From Gemmataceae bacterium (GTDB lineage: Bacteria; Planctomycetota; Planctomycetia; Gemmatales; Gemmataceae), in the NCBI GenBank assembly GCA_009691845.1, contig SIAJ01000001.1, positions 111,790-175,789 of the forward strand: a stretch of 64,000 nt of DNA, given 5' to 3'. The position numbers and the translations under genes were made by a program. The notes beneath the pieces are model-generated. The model searched no databases. It had not been told where the DNA came from and worked only from the letters and a program-made list of their open reading frames with translations. This document shows positions 16,335 to 24,863 of the stretch, in pieces; within the stretch, counting starts at the first letter, position 1, and each line of letters starts with the position of its first letter.

Positions 16335-17654
16335 ATGCGATTGCAATACGCCCTATGGGTTCTCTGGGTCTTATGTGTGCCATCTGGCGGCAGGGCCCAA
16401 GAATCTGTCCTGCTGGCCGAGAAGGCTCCGATTGGTGTCGAATGTCGGGTTGTAGCCGAAACCACCATCTCCGGGGCCCTGTTCGCTCCCGTCGCCAAAG
16501 ATAAACCGGCCGAACGAATCGCGATCTCAGGTAAGAGCACGATCGCGTACGCCGAACGCTCGTTGGCTGTTGACCCCCAGGAAGCTGACCACAAGGTCCT
16601 TCGCGTTTACGATCGCATCGACTTCAAGAAGACCACGGGCGATCGCACCGACGAGTCCACGCTTCGAACGGCCGTGCGCCGCCTGGTGCTCATGAAAAAG
16701 GGGCACAGCAAGGTGCCATTTTCCCCGGATGGCCCCCTCATGTGGAGCGAGATCGACCTGATCCGTACGGACTTCGTAGTCCCCGCACTCGCGGGATTGC
16801 TGCCCAACAAGGCGGTCAAGGTCGGCGACAAGTGGTCCGCTAGCAAGGCGGCCGTCACGGAATTGACCGACATCGAGAAACTCGATAGTGGCGAGTTGAC
16901 TTGCACCCTTGAGAAAATCGACGTTCTCGGTCCGCGCAAGATCGCACAGGTTACATTTTCCGGAAGCCTGAAGGGCGTGAATGAAGATGGCCCAACGCGG
17001 CAGAATATCTCCGGCCGGCTTTCGGTCGATGTGAATGTGCAATCGATCACGTTCCTGCGCGTTGAAGGCGAGCACATCTTGTTGGATGCCGAAGGGAAGG
17101 AGGCCGGAAAGATCAAAGGGACTTTCGAGATGTCCCGGGCCCGCATCGATGGCCACAAGGCCATCTCCGATTCGGCCATCAAAGGGCTGGACCTCGTTCC
17201 TTCCGAAGAAAACACGCGATTGCTGTACGACAGCGACGAAACTGGAGTCCGATTCGTTCACTCACGGAACTGGCGTGTGGTCCGAACTACTGGGCGGCAG
17301 ATCACACTCGATGAAACTGGCGGGGCTGGCCTACTCATCACCCTGGACACGGCCGAGGTCATCCCGGCAACGGGGAAGTACGTCCGCGAGGCGATGAAGG
17401 AACTACAAGATCGCGGAGCACGATTGACGAACCGCACGGGGCCAGAACGATTGGCCGACGGGATAGAACGCTTCACACTCGAAGCCGAGCAAGGGAAGGA
17501 ACAGCTCACCATGGATTACATGGTGATCAAGCAGGACAAAGGCGGAGCAACGCTGGCCACCCGCATCCCGATTGTGAATCGCGAGGCACGAATGAAGGAA
17601 TTGGAGCGATTAGCCCGGTCGTTCGTGGTTACGCGCAGGCTGGATGGCAAGTAA
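16335..17654 (+). CDS. Secreted hypothetical protein
   Basis: 439 residues with a signal peptide ending near PSGGRAQ. I do not recognise the family. The first 280 residues are beta-rich with an alternating pattern (for example ECRVVAETTISGALFAP, VGDKWSASKAAVTEL, IKGTFEMSRARID), like proteins that test whether a scaled value is stable (DUF6263-like). The C-terminal 150 residues (from DETGVRFVHSRNWRVV) recall a PsbP/DcrB-like domain in outer-membrane stress proteins. It stands alone, 170 bases before glgA. The function is unknown. Confidence 0.7.
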   Translation: MRLQYALWVLWVLCVPSGGRAQESVLLAEKAPIGVECRVVAETTISGALFAPVAKDKPAERIAISGKSTIAYAERSLAVDPQEADHKVLRVYDRIDFKKTTGDRTDESTLRTAVRRLVLMKKGHSKVPFSPDGPLMWSEIDLIRTDFVVPALAGLLPNKAVKVGDKWSASKAAVTELTDIEKLDSGELTCTLEKIDVLGPRKIAQVTFSGSLKGVNEDGPTRQNISGRLSVDVNVQSITFLRVEGEHILLDAEGKEAGKIKGTFEMSRARIDGHKAISDSAIKGLDLVPSEENTRLLYDSDETGVRFVHSRNWRVVRTTGRQITLDETGGAGLLITLDTAEVIPATGKYVREAMKELQDRGARLTNRTGPERLADGIERFTLEAEQGKEQLTMDYMVIKQDKGGATLATRIPIVNREARMKELERLARSFVVTRRLDGK

Positions 17655-17823
17655 GCCGCTCCGATCCCGTTGAGCGTTGCCGCGTTCTGGCGAACGCGGC
17701 AACGAATCGCGTACTCCGGATATTTCCATGATGAGCGAACCCACGGATGGGTTTCAGCGGACCATCCTTCCGTATAATTTGTTTCCTCGCGCGTCGCGAA
17801 CGGCTCGCAGGGGTTGGAACCAT

Positions 17824-19365
17824 ATGTCCGATCTGCCCTCCATCCTGCTCGCAGCGTCCGAAGTCGTTGGCTTCGCCAAAACAGGCGGGCTTGCGGATGT
17901 TGCCGGGTACTTGCCTCTTGCACTGGCCCGGCTTGGCCATCCCGTTGCAGTCATCATGCCGCTGTATCGCTCCGTCAGGAACGGCAAGGAGCCAATCCAT
18001 ACCACCGAACACATTCTGGGCGTGCCACTCGGCCGAACGATTCTCCCGTGCCGACTGTGGCGAAGTGAACTCCCCGAGAGCAACATCCCAGTCTTCCTGA
18101 TCGAGAACGCGGATTTCTTCGAGCGTGACAACCCCGAACGCGGCCTGGGTATTTATCAACGCTCCACGCCGGATGGCCGAAAAACCGATTACCCAGACAA
18201 CTGTGCTCGCTTTGTGTTCTTCAGCCGGGCTGTGATGGAGGCTGCCCCCTACGTCGGCTTTGCGCCCGATATTCTCCACGCAAACGATTGGCAGACGGCA
18301 CTGATCCCCGCTTATCTGCGTGAACTCTATCGCCATCGGCCCGACTATCGCCGAATGCGGACGCTATTCACGATCCACAACATCGCCTTCCAGGGGGCTT
18401 ACCCCCACGATCTTTTTCACCTGACGGGACTCGATTTTCGCATTTATAATCCGCATCAGTTGGAGTTCTACGGGCAGTTCAACTCGCTCAAGGGGGGCTT
18501 GGTCTTCTCGGATTGGGTGAACACGGTTAGCCCGACTTATGCGAACGAAATTCGCACGCCGGCATTTGGCTGCGGCATGGAAGGGGTGCTGACGGAACGG
18601 CGTGATCGGCTGAGCGGCATCGTCAACGGGGTCGATTACGATACCTGGAACACGGCCACGGACGAGCACCTGGCGATGAACTTCACATCCGAAAACGTCG
18701 TCGAGGGCAAGGCGGTCTGCAAGGCGGATTTACAGGCACGTTTTGGTCTGCCTCACGAGGCACGCGTGCCCATGCTCGGCATGATCGCTCGGCTCACCGA
18801 TCAAAAGGGGGTCGATCTGGTCGTGAAGGCCGCGGACGAGATGCTGAAGTTGCCTGTGCAAATAGTCATCCTCGGCGAAGGCGATCCGGGCTGGCACGCG
18901 AAACTCCATGCCATTCGCGAACGATACCCGAAGCAAGTCGGTCTGCTGATCGGCTTCGACGAAGTGCTTGCCCACAAGATTGAGGCTGGTTCGGACTTGT
19001 ACCTGATGCCGAGCCAGTTCGAGCCAAGTGGCCTCAACCAGCTTTACAGCCTGCGCTATGGCACCCCGCCGATTGTGCGAACCACGGGTGGACTTGCCGA
19101 CACCATCCTGGACACGACCGAAGAATCGTTGCTCAACAGCGAACCGACCGGGTTCCGTTTCCAGGCATACACTCCGCAAGCGTTGGCGGGAACCGTTCGC
19201 TGGGCTACCCACTTGTACCACGAACGGCCCGAGACGTTCCTGCGGATCATCCGCAATGGCATGAAGGCCGACTGGTCGTGGGATCGTGCGGCTCTCGGCT
19301 ACCACAAGATCTATGGTCGGCTCGTTTCCGAACGTGATGGCCGGCGGTTCGCGGAGAGTGCCTGA
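17824..19365 (+). CDS. glgA: Glycogen synthase (ADP-glucose type)
   Basis: 513 residues, GT5 family. The N-terminal domain carries FAKTGGLADVAGYLP (K-x-G-G-L-x-D-V binds ADP-glucose); the synthase catalytic part has ILHANDWQTALIPAYL, FTIHNIAFQGAYP and VNTVSPTYANEI. The C-terminal domain has MIARLTDQKGVDL and SQFEPSGLNQLYSLRYGTPPI. It elongates glycogen from ADP-glucose. I chose the ATG at 17824 behind aggggttgg; the frame is open to 17677, but family homology starts at MSDLPSILLAASE. galT begins 1 base after the stop, so a sugar-metabolism operon is likely. Confidence 0.95.
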   Translation: MSDLPSILLAASEVVGFAKTGGLADVAGYLPLALARLGHPVAVIMPLYRSVRNGKEPIHTTEHILGVPLGRTILPCRLWRSELPESNIPVFLIENADFFERDNPERGLGIYQRSTPDGRKTDYPDNCARFVFFSRAVMEAAPYVGFAPDILHANDWQTALIPAYLRELYRHRPDYRRMRTLFTIHNIAFQGAYPHDLFHLTGLDFRIYNPHQLEFYGQFNSLKGGLVFSDWVNTVSPTYANEIRTPAFGCGMEGVLTERRDRLSGIVNGVDYDTWNTATDEHLAMNFTSENVVEGKAVCKADLQARFGLPHEARVPMLGMIARLTDQKGVDLVVKAADEMLKLPVQIVILGEGDPGWHAKLHAIRERYPKQVGLLIGFDEVLAHKIEAGSDLYLMPSQFEPSGLNQLYSLRYGTPPIVRTTGGLADTILDTTEESLLNSEPTGFRFQAYTPQALAGTVRWATHLYHERPETFLRIIRNGMKADWSWDRAALGYHKIYGRLVSERDGRRFAESA

Positions 19366-19366
19366 G

Positions 19367-20311
19367 ATGCCAGGCGACCCTGAATGGCGTCACGATCCGC
19401 TCACCGGTCGGCGTGTTCTCATCTCGCCTGCCCGGGGCGAACGGCCTCGCCACTCGGGCCCGGCCTGTCCATTCTGCGAAGGGCACGAGGTCGAAACTCC
19501 CTCAGAAGTCCTGGCATTTCGAGATCCCGCAACTAAGCCGAACGGCACAGGCTGGCGAGTTCGCGTCGTACCGAATCGGTACGCCGCCGTGCGGATGGAT
19601 TTGGATGTACTTCCCCCTCTCCGTTTCGGGGAGGGGGAGAAGGCACCAGGCATCGGCATTGCCGAAGTGTTCCTCGAGTGCCCACATCACGAGACTCGAT
19701 TTCGAAATCTATCGCCCGATCAAGCGTCAGAAGTCATCCGTTCTTGGCGTGATCGGCTTCGTTACTGGCGGGACGATGGCCGGCTTCCATTCGCACAGTT
19801 CTTTAAGAACGAAGGGGCAATGGCCGGTGCTTCCGTCGAACATTGCCATTCACAGTTGATCGGGCTCGACTTTGTTCCATCTCAAGTTCTCGACGAACTA
19901 CGTTTGTCCTCCCAGGCTGGGGAATGTCTCCATTGTCGCTGGCTTGAACGGAAAGCCTGCTTCGTGATGGAATCGAGTGGGTTCGTAGTTCTCTGTCCTC
20001 CGGCACCGAGATTTCCTGGCGAGGCCTGGATCCTGCCGCGACGGCACGAAAGCGCGTTTGAGTCGATCTCCGACGATTCCATCCGAGAACTCGCAAGTGT
20101 TTTGCGGGATTTGCTCGGTCGCATCGGTCGAGCCTTCAACGAGCCGGACTTCAACTTGATCGTGAAATCGGCTCCATTCCGTTACGACGGTATTTCGCAC
20201 TGGCGAATCGAGGTGCTGCCACGGTCGATTGCGATCGCAGGATTTGAATGGGGCACCGGGTTGATCATCAACACGATTTTGCCAGAAAGTGCAGCAGAAC
20301 TACTCCGGTAG
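19367..20311 (+). CDS. galT: Galactose-1-phosphate uridylyltransferase-like protein
   Basis: 314 residues of the HIT-like GalT family. The start has the zinc-type CPFCEGHE, then WRVRVVPNRYAAV. The active-site part is GAMAGASVEHCHSQLIGLDF: the classical H-P-H-G-Q reads H-C-H-S-Q here, so both His are kept. A second half-domain carries WILPRRHESAFES and SHWRIEVLPR. It would exchange UDP and hexose-1-phosphates. Its direct coupling to glgA, rather than to galK or galE, suggests a role in nucleotide-sugar or glycogen metabolism; a related NDP-hexose phosphorylase activity is possible. Confidence 0.8.
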   Translation: MPGDPEWRHDPLTGRRVLISPARGERPRHSGPACPFCEGHEVETPSEVLAFRDPATKPNGTGWRVRVVPNRYAAVRMDLDVLPPLRFGEGEKAPGIGIAEVFLECPHHETRFRNLSPDQASEVIRSWRDRLRYWRDDGRLPFAQFFKNEGAMAGASVEHCHSQLIGLDFVPSQVLDELRLSSQAGECLHCRWLERKACFVMESSGFVVLCPPAPRFPGEAWILPRRHESAFESISDDSIRELASVLRDLLGRIGRAFNEPDFNLIVKSAPFRYDGISHWRIEVLPRSIAIAGFEWGTGLIINTILPESAAELLR

Positions 20312-20333
20312 GACAGGCCTCTCGGCCTGTCCT
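20310..20333. terminator. Hairpin after galT
   Basis: A perfect 10-base inverted repeat (aggacaggcc / ggcctgtcct) with a 4-base loop that overlaps the galT stop codon. It lies 15 bases before nadD and may partly separate the two transcripts. Confidence 0.55.
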
Positions 20334-20348
20334 GCATAAACTCTCTTC

Positions 20349-20954
20349 ATGCGCATCGGCATCTTTGGCGGCACATTCGATCCCGTTCATTACGGCCACC
20401 TCCTCGTGGCCGAGCAGGCACGCGAACAGGCCGCTCTGGATCAAGTCTGGTTTCTGCTCAGCGCGCGTCCGCCACACAAGCTCGATCGTTCAATTTCGAC
20501 TTTCGAACGCCGAGCTGAGATGTTGTCGCTGGCGCTCGCGGGCCAGGAAGACAAGTTTCGCGTCGAAACAATCGAAAACGACCGGCCGGGTCTGAGTTTC
20601 ACGGCCGACACGCTCGACGCTCTTGCAGAATTGCATCCTGATGCCAAGTGGTTCTTGATCCTGGGTGCCGACTCGGTGCAGGACCTTCCCGGTTGGTACG
20701 AGCCCAAGCGGATCGTCGCTCGTGCCACGATTCTCACCGCGGCCCGGCCCGGATTCGAACCGTGGACCAATGCGGACGTGGCCAGGGAGTTGGGAATGCC
20801 CGCGAAAGACATCCGCATGATCTCGATCGACGTGCCCCAAATCGATCTGGCGAGCCGCGACCTGCGGCGACGGGCCTCCGAAGGTCGCAGCCTGCTCTTT
20901 CAACTTCCGCGAGCGGTTGAAGTGTACATTCGTGAAAAGAAGCTTTACCGCTGA
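20349..20954 (+). CDS. nadD: Nicotinate-nucleotide adenylyltransferase
   Basis: 201 residues, the usual NadD length. The nucleotidyltransferase signature GIFGGTFDPVHYGHL is at 4-18, and PPHK follows at about 40. The ISSTLVR-like site near the C-terminus reads IDLASRDLRRRASEG, which is a divergent but recognisable ISST-x-R. NadD makes deamido-NAD from NaMN and ATP in NAD synthesis. The last 10 bases overlap the end of the convergent haloperoxidase-like gene. Confidence 0.94.
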   Translation: MRIGIFGGTFDPVHYGHLLVAEQAREQAALDQVWFLLSARPPHKLDRSISTFERRAEMLSLALAGQEDKFRVETIENDRPGLSFTADTLDALAELHPDAKWFLILGADSVQDLPGWYEPKRIVARATILTAARPGFEPWTNADVARELGMPAKDIRMISIDVPQIDLASRDLRRRASEGRSLLFQLPRAVEVYIREKKLYR

Positions 20955-22279
20955 ACCGGCTTCATGCATTTTTCGAGTACCAACTTCGCGATTTTCTTGC
21001 CGCCGCCCAGGCCGTCGGTGTTGTCGAACTGCCAGTGAATCCCGCCATAAATGCGGCTCATTCCCGCCTCCTCGGCAGCGGCCCAGAAACCATTGAACTT
21101 GCGCAAGGAATTCGGAAGCCCCTCGGAAGACGTTTCGAATCGATACGCATCCTTGCCCGTGAAAGCAGCCAAGATCGTCGCGGCGGCACCGCTGAAACTG
21201 CTGTGTCCCGAGGTGTAAGCCGGAAACGGCGGAGTTACGAGCAACGGTTCCCAATCGTAATCGGCACGGGTGACCGGGTTGCCATCGCGGTCCGCTTCGC
21301 GAATGCCCTGAATCGGCCGCCAAAAATTGAAGTGGTACTTGCAGTCCCAGCAGGCAATGCTCACATCGGCCATTGCCACGTTCAGCAGTGCGAAGAGTCG
21401 AGCGTTCTCGACGAGCGAGAAACCGCGTTCGCGTGCGATCGATTGGGCAATCCGATTCCAGTGGCCGGGCGGAGTAACCGTTCCCTCGCCATCGGCCCAG
21501 AACAATGCAATTTCGGTTTGATCGGCCGTGCGAGCCGTGCTGTTCTTGGAGCCGAGTTTTTTCACTTCGTCGAACGCAATTGTGTAAGCCTTGTCTGTCA
21601 GTGAGGGTGGACCTTCCGAGCGAAACTGAAAGCCACGCCGAAGAGCAAAGCAAGTAAGCTGCGGCCAGTGCGGAGCAAGTGGCTTCATGAACTTCGGCGG
21701 CGTCGGATTCCAGTCGCCAGCTTTGCTACTCGTTCGATGGGCAACATCGCGAGTCGAGCCATCATCCGCCCTCCAAGCGAGAATCTCTTTCCCAACAGAG
21801 CGGCCGAGTTCGAGGCCAGCCGGAACTCCCTCTTGATCCCCTAGAGATCCCACGGTGCGAGCCAGCAATCCATCGAAGTGCTTCGTGCGACCTGGATAAT
21901 AATTCGACAACACGCGATGAGCGGCCGCGGCTGCGGTGGCATCTCCTGAGGTCCTCGCAGGGACTGTCGTTTCAATCTCGAACGGCTGAAACTTCCGTTC
22001 GATCGAATTCACGGCATCGAAGACCGCGATGTGCAAGATGGCAAGCTGGCGGGCGGCCAGTGGTGGCGGAGTTTTCTCGGCCTTGATCGACAGCAATGCC
22101 GCTTCATTCCAGTGAAGGATGATCTCGGCAGAGAAGTCGCTAGCCGAATGAACGCGAACTCGATCAACCAACCGCAAATGCGGCGATTGCGAAGGACCGG
22201 CATCTCGACCCGGCCAGACGGGGGACTGAACGGGTACCAGTGCGCAAACCGACAGCCCGAGCAACAGGGACACATTCAT
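20945..22279 (-). CDS. Vanadium-dependent haloperoxidase-like PAP2 protein
   Basis: 444 residues with an N-terminal hydrophobic export signal. The C-terminal half carries the vanadate/phosphate-binding motifs of the PAP2/haloperoxidase superfamily: KYHFNFWRPIQGIR (Lys...Arg-Pro), PAYTSGHSSFSGAAA (S-G-H) and SRIYGGIHWQFDN (R...H). The first half is helical, with ARQLAILHIAVFDAVNSIE typical of bacterial VHPO-like proteins. It could oxidise halides with peroxide, or be an acid phosphatase with the same fold. It ends tail-to-tail with nadD, overlapping it by 10 bases. Confidence 0.85.
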   Translation of the reverse strand: MNVSLLLGLSVCALVPVQSPVWPGRDAGPSQSPHLRLVDRVRVHSASDFSAEIILHWNEAALLSIKAEKTPPPLAARQLAILHIAVFDAVNSIERKFQPFEIETTVPARTSGDATAAAAAHRVLSNYYPGRTKHFDGLLARTVGSLGDQEGVPAGLELGRSVGKEILAWRADDGSTRDVAHRTSSKAGDWNPTPPKFMKPLAPHWPQLTCFALRRGFQFRSEGPPSLTDKAYTIAFDEVKKLGSKNSTARTADQTEIALFWADGEGTVTPPGHWNRIAQSIARERGFSLVENARLFALLNVAMADVSIACWDCKYHFNFWRPIQGIREADRDGNPVTRADYDWEPLLVTPPFPAYTSGHSSFSGAAATILAAFTGKDAYRFETSSEGLPNSLRKFNGFWAAAEEAGMSRIYGGIHWQFDNTDGLGGGKKIAKLVLEKCMKPVQR

Positions 22280-22312
22280 CGACGGAAATCCAAACGCCCG
22301 CCGAACGAGGGG

Positions 22313-22657
22313 TTACGACGGTCGGGCAGACGAATATAGAACATTTCCCAGACGATGCGTTGGTGCCGAAATATCCCTTGTTATCCGACGTTCCCGTTCC
22401 AGAATCTTCGTGTGCTGGTGGACAAACGAGCGGATGGCGAGTCCCTGAACCCAATTCATGAGCACGAACGGGATCAGTCGGGGCCTTCGCAAAGTCGGGC
22501 GGAATGAACGAGCCACATGGTACCATCGGCGTGGCCCACCCAGAACGAGTCCGTGCAGCAGGAATCTGGCCAGATAGGCCATCGTCAGCCGTCCGGTATC
22601 GCGTGCGATCTTCTGGAACGCCCAGGAGAAGCTCCAGAAGCTCTCGGGGAGTTTCGG
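22313..22657 (-). pseudogene. C-terminal gene fragment, possibly of a radical SAM protein
   Basis: A minus-strand frame, open from a TAA at 22658-22660, reads coherently: PESFWSFSWAFQKIARDTGR, LTMAYLARFLLHGLVLGGP, RRWYHVARSFRPTLRRP, then IPFVLMNWVQGLAIRSFV. It has the feel of the C-terminal helical end of large cobalamin-binding radical SAM enzymes of planctomycetes, but no catalytic part is present. A stop at the 5' edge, no start with a ribosome site, and a tail unlike it suggest a truncated relic. The family call is tentative. Confidence 0.35.
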
Positions 22658-22705
22658 TTAAATCAACAGGTGTTTCATGTACGGCAGCAACGATCCGATC
22701 GACTG

Positions 22706-22728
22706 GGAGCCTGAAGCGTAAGCGAAGG
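22706..22728 (+). repeat. Short dispersed repeat (gagcctgaagcg type)
   Basis: Second copy of the unit found right after rpoN (1851-1873): both share gagcctgaagcg and aagcgaagg, with one spacer difference. Confidence 0.5.
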
Positions 22729-22807
22729 CGTAAAACATCCTTGCTCTCGAAGAGTCCGCGCGGTCTAATCGAGAGGAACGCCTTCTCCGAGAAGAGAACA
22801 TCCTTCC

Positions 22808-23209
22808 GTGGCCAAGAAAAACCTATTTCAGAAGGCCGAGTCCGCACTCCGCGAATTCGCGATTCGCTTTCCGGAGACGATTGAGGATCATCCGTGGGGT
22901 CACTCGGCCTTCAAGGTCAAGAAAAAGGTATTCATGATCGTTGGCGGCACCACGGACTTCCTGACCATCTCGGTGAAACTGCCTTCGTCTGGCAGAATGG
23001 CGCTGTTGCAACCGTATGCCTCCCCCACCGGTTATGGGCTGGGCAAAAGCGGATGGGTCACGGCGAAATTCGAGCCGGGCGAGGACATTCCGATCGAACG
23101 CATGTGCGAATGGACGGAGGAAAGTTATCGAGCCATCGCCCCGAAGAAGCTCGTTGCCGAGTTGGACAACCCGGTTGAGAAGCCAAAGCCGAATAAGCGG
23201 AAAGGCTGA
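22808..23209 (+). CDS. MmcQ/YjbR family protein
   Basis: 133 residues starting with GTG. The MmcQ/YjbR fold (double-wing, CyaY-like) is suggested by AESALREFAIRFPETIEDHP, WGHSAFKVKKKVFMIVGG, LLQPYASPTGYGLGKSGWVT and the final EESYRAIAPKKLVAEL. These proteins are small, often called DNA-binding, with no proven role. A zinc-ribbon gene follows after 5 bases, so the two are probably co-transcribed. Confidence 0.82.
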   Translation: MAKKNLFQKAESALREFAIRFPETIEDHPWGHSAFKVKKKVFMIVGGTTDFLTISVKLPSSGRMALLQPYASPTGYGLGKSGWVTAKFEPGEDIPIERMCEWTEESYRAIAPKKLVAELDNPVEKPKPNKRKG

Positions 23210-23214
23210 GATTC

Positions 23215-23496
23215 ATGCCGCGACGCGTAGCCACGGACGATGACTGGGAGGACAACGATCCCGACGAGGAATGGGTTTCTGACGAAGAGAAAGAGTACGT
23301 TCCCGAAGCCGAGGAGGACGAAGAGACGACGCCGTGCCCGCATTGCCAGGAGCCGATTCATCCGCAATCGGAGCAGTGCCCGCATTGTGGCAACTACATT
23401 TCGGAGGAAGAAACCCCGCCGAGACGCACGCCATGGTGGATCGTTATCGGGGCTCTCTTGTGCTTGTTCGCCGTTTATCTCTGGATTCGAAGCTAG
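23215..23496 (+). CDS. Small zinc-ribbon membrane protein
   Basis: 93 residues. A very acidic N-terminus (about 8-38) is followed by a zinc ribbon with two knuckles, CPHC and CPHCG, separated by about 12 residues, and a single C-terminal membrane helix (WWIVIGALLCLFAVYLWI). The layout suggests a tail-anchored protein with a cytosolic metal-binding head. It lies 5 bases after the MmcQ-like gene. Confidence 0.8.
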   Translation: MPRRVATDDDWEDNDPDEEWVSDEEKEYVPEAEEDEETTPCPHCQEPIHPQSEQCPHCGNYISEEETPPRRTPWWIVIGALLCLFAVYLWIRS

Positions 23497-23572
23497 TAGT
23501 TTAAGCGGCCCGTCTGAGTTTTTGGCCCTCAGACGATCCGCCCGAACCACGTGATTCGAATGAAAGTTTCAC

Positions 23573-23797
23573 ATGACCGAGGATGAAGCCCGAATCGCCG
23601 TTCGAACCACATTCGCCGTTTTGGCTCGAATGGCCGCGAAAACGCGTACGCAGGCCGACGACCTGCTGCTGCAAATGCTGCAAGCGAATGAATCCAAGCT
23701 CGTGAGCGCAGTCCATTCGCTTGCGAACGATCCCGTTCAGCCGCCAGCGGCCCATCGTGTCGCGGACGCTCTTGCCGAAGTCGGAATTCGAGCTTGA
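23573..23797 (+). CDS. Small helical hypothetical protein
   Basis: 74 residues, alpha-helical and Ala-rich (ARIAVRTTFAVLARMAAKTR, LLLQMLQANESKLVSAVHSL). No family is recognised. It reads like a real gene because its codon choice matches its neighbours and it lies in line with them, but no strong ribosome site is seen. Confidence 0.5.
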   Translation: MTEDEARIAVRTTFAVLARMAAKTRTQADDLLLQMLQANESKLVSAVHSLANDPVQPPAAHRVADALAEVGIRA

Positions 23798-23815
23798 TGG
23801 TTTTCCGGAGCCTTC

Positions 23816-24242
23816 GTGGTGTTGACGGTCCAGGGTTCTACACGTCGCGACTTTCTGCGTCTTTCCGCACTCGGCGGTTTGAAGGGGGCGACTTCGTCTC
23901 CAGTCCGCGCTGCCAACTTCGGCCGAGCACGTCGCTGCCTGCAGTTGTTCCTGACCGGTGGACCTTCGCAACTCGACACGTTCGATCTGAAACCTACAGC
24001 CCCCGAGAAAATCCGCGGCGAATTTCGACCGATCTCGACGAGTGTTCCCGGGACACAGATCAGCGAGTTGTTCCCATGACTCGCCAGCCGGACGCAACAC
24101 TATTGCATCGTGCGATCTGTCACGCATGGCGATCGACCGCATACGGCAGCCGGGTACACGATGTTGACGGGTGTGCCGCACCCGGGCCAGGCGATCATCC
24201 ACATCTTGGATCGTTGCTCGCGAAAGTGAGGCCGCTGAATAG
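23816..24242 (+). pseudogene. DUF1501 protein, truncated and disrupted
   Basis: The 5' part of a DUF1501 gene: a Tat-like start (STRRDFLRLSALGG), LFLTGGPSQLDTFDLKP, and GTQISELFP. An in-frame TGA at 24077-24079 interrupts it. The same frame then continues with CIVRSVTHGDRPHTAAGY and TMLTGVPHP, and after a frameshift near 24180 the next frame gives DHPHLGSLLAKVRP. Homology ends near 24240, where sequence of a minus-strand PA14 gene begins. Only about a third of a normal 460-residue DUF1501 remains; compare the intact one at 34625-36013. Confidence 0.75.
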
Positions 24243-24744
24243 TCCATGCGGATGTAGTAGGTCCGACCGGACGTGAGTGCGATCGAGCGGATGTTTTCCT
24301 CGACAGCGTGCGTGTCCCAATTGTGAACCAGTTCGAGCCACGAATCCGTTACAGCGGGCTTGATCCACAGGCGAACGCCATCGTTGCTGGTCGTGCGAAA
24401 GGTGTAGGTTTCGGAAAATCGCGGAATGAGTTGCCCAGTCCAGCGAACGAAAAAAAATTGTCTGGCCCGACGCGGATGTAGTCGGGGGAATTCGAACCGC
24501 CGGGACCGCGCGTTTGCCAGTCGAAATCGATGCGAACGTCTTTCCGCGTAAATGCCGGCGTCCCGGCCCGATGCTCGTTGTCGTAATATTGACCGAGAAG
24601 TCCGCCTGCGGTGTATCCACTGCCGATGGCTGGCACCTCGCGACCATCGAGAGTTTCCAGCGCAAGTCTGAGCGGGTGACCCGCTCGCCGTGAAGGGACG
24701 AGCCAGGAAGAGAGCACATCTCGAAAAATGTTGAGAAGAGCCAT
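24243..24744 (-). pseudogene. PA14-domain surface protein, truncated and frameshifted
   Basis: The gene starts at 24744 (MALLNIFRDVL) and soon shows a planctomycete surface-protein motif, LALETLDGREVPA. A PA14 domain follows: GLLGQYYDNEHRAGTPAF, RIDFDW, then after a frameshift in the A8 run at 24450-24457 the other frame gives FVRWTGQLIPRFSETYTF, TTSNDGVRLWI and YYIRMDYS. Homology stops near 24243, at the joint with the DUF1501 relic. PA14 domains bind sugars. The full protein would have been much longer, so this is a 5' relic. Confidence 0.7.
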
Positions 24745-24863
24745 TCCGCGACTCCTTGCGTGCAGGTCCAGCCGGAACCCCGAACCCAGGTCGACCGGAT
24801 AGGAGCGTCGGATGCGGGCTTGTAAAATGTCCACCGTAAGTTGTCGAGAGATTTGTTGGCAAG

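Larger units (their letters stand above)
22280..22807. other. Gap with a degraded coding stretch
   Basis: About 530 bases between the PAP2 gene and the MmcQ-like gene. It holds the fragment described at 22313-22657 and one copy of the gagcctgaagcg repeat at 22706-22728. No complete gene is seen. Confidence 0.5.
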
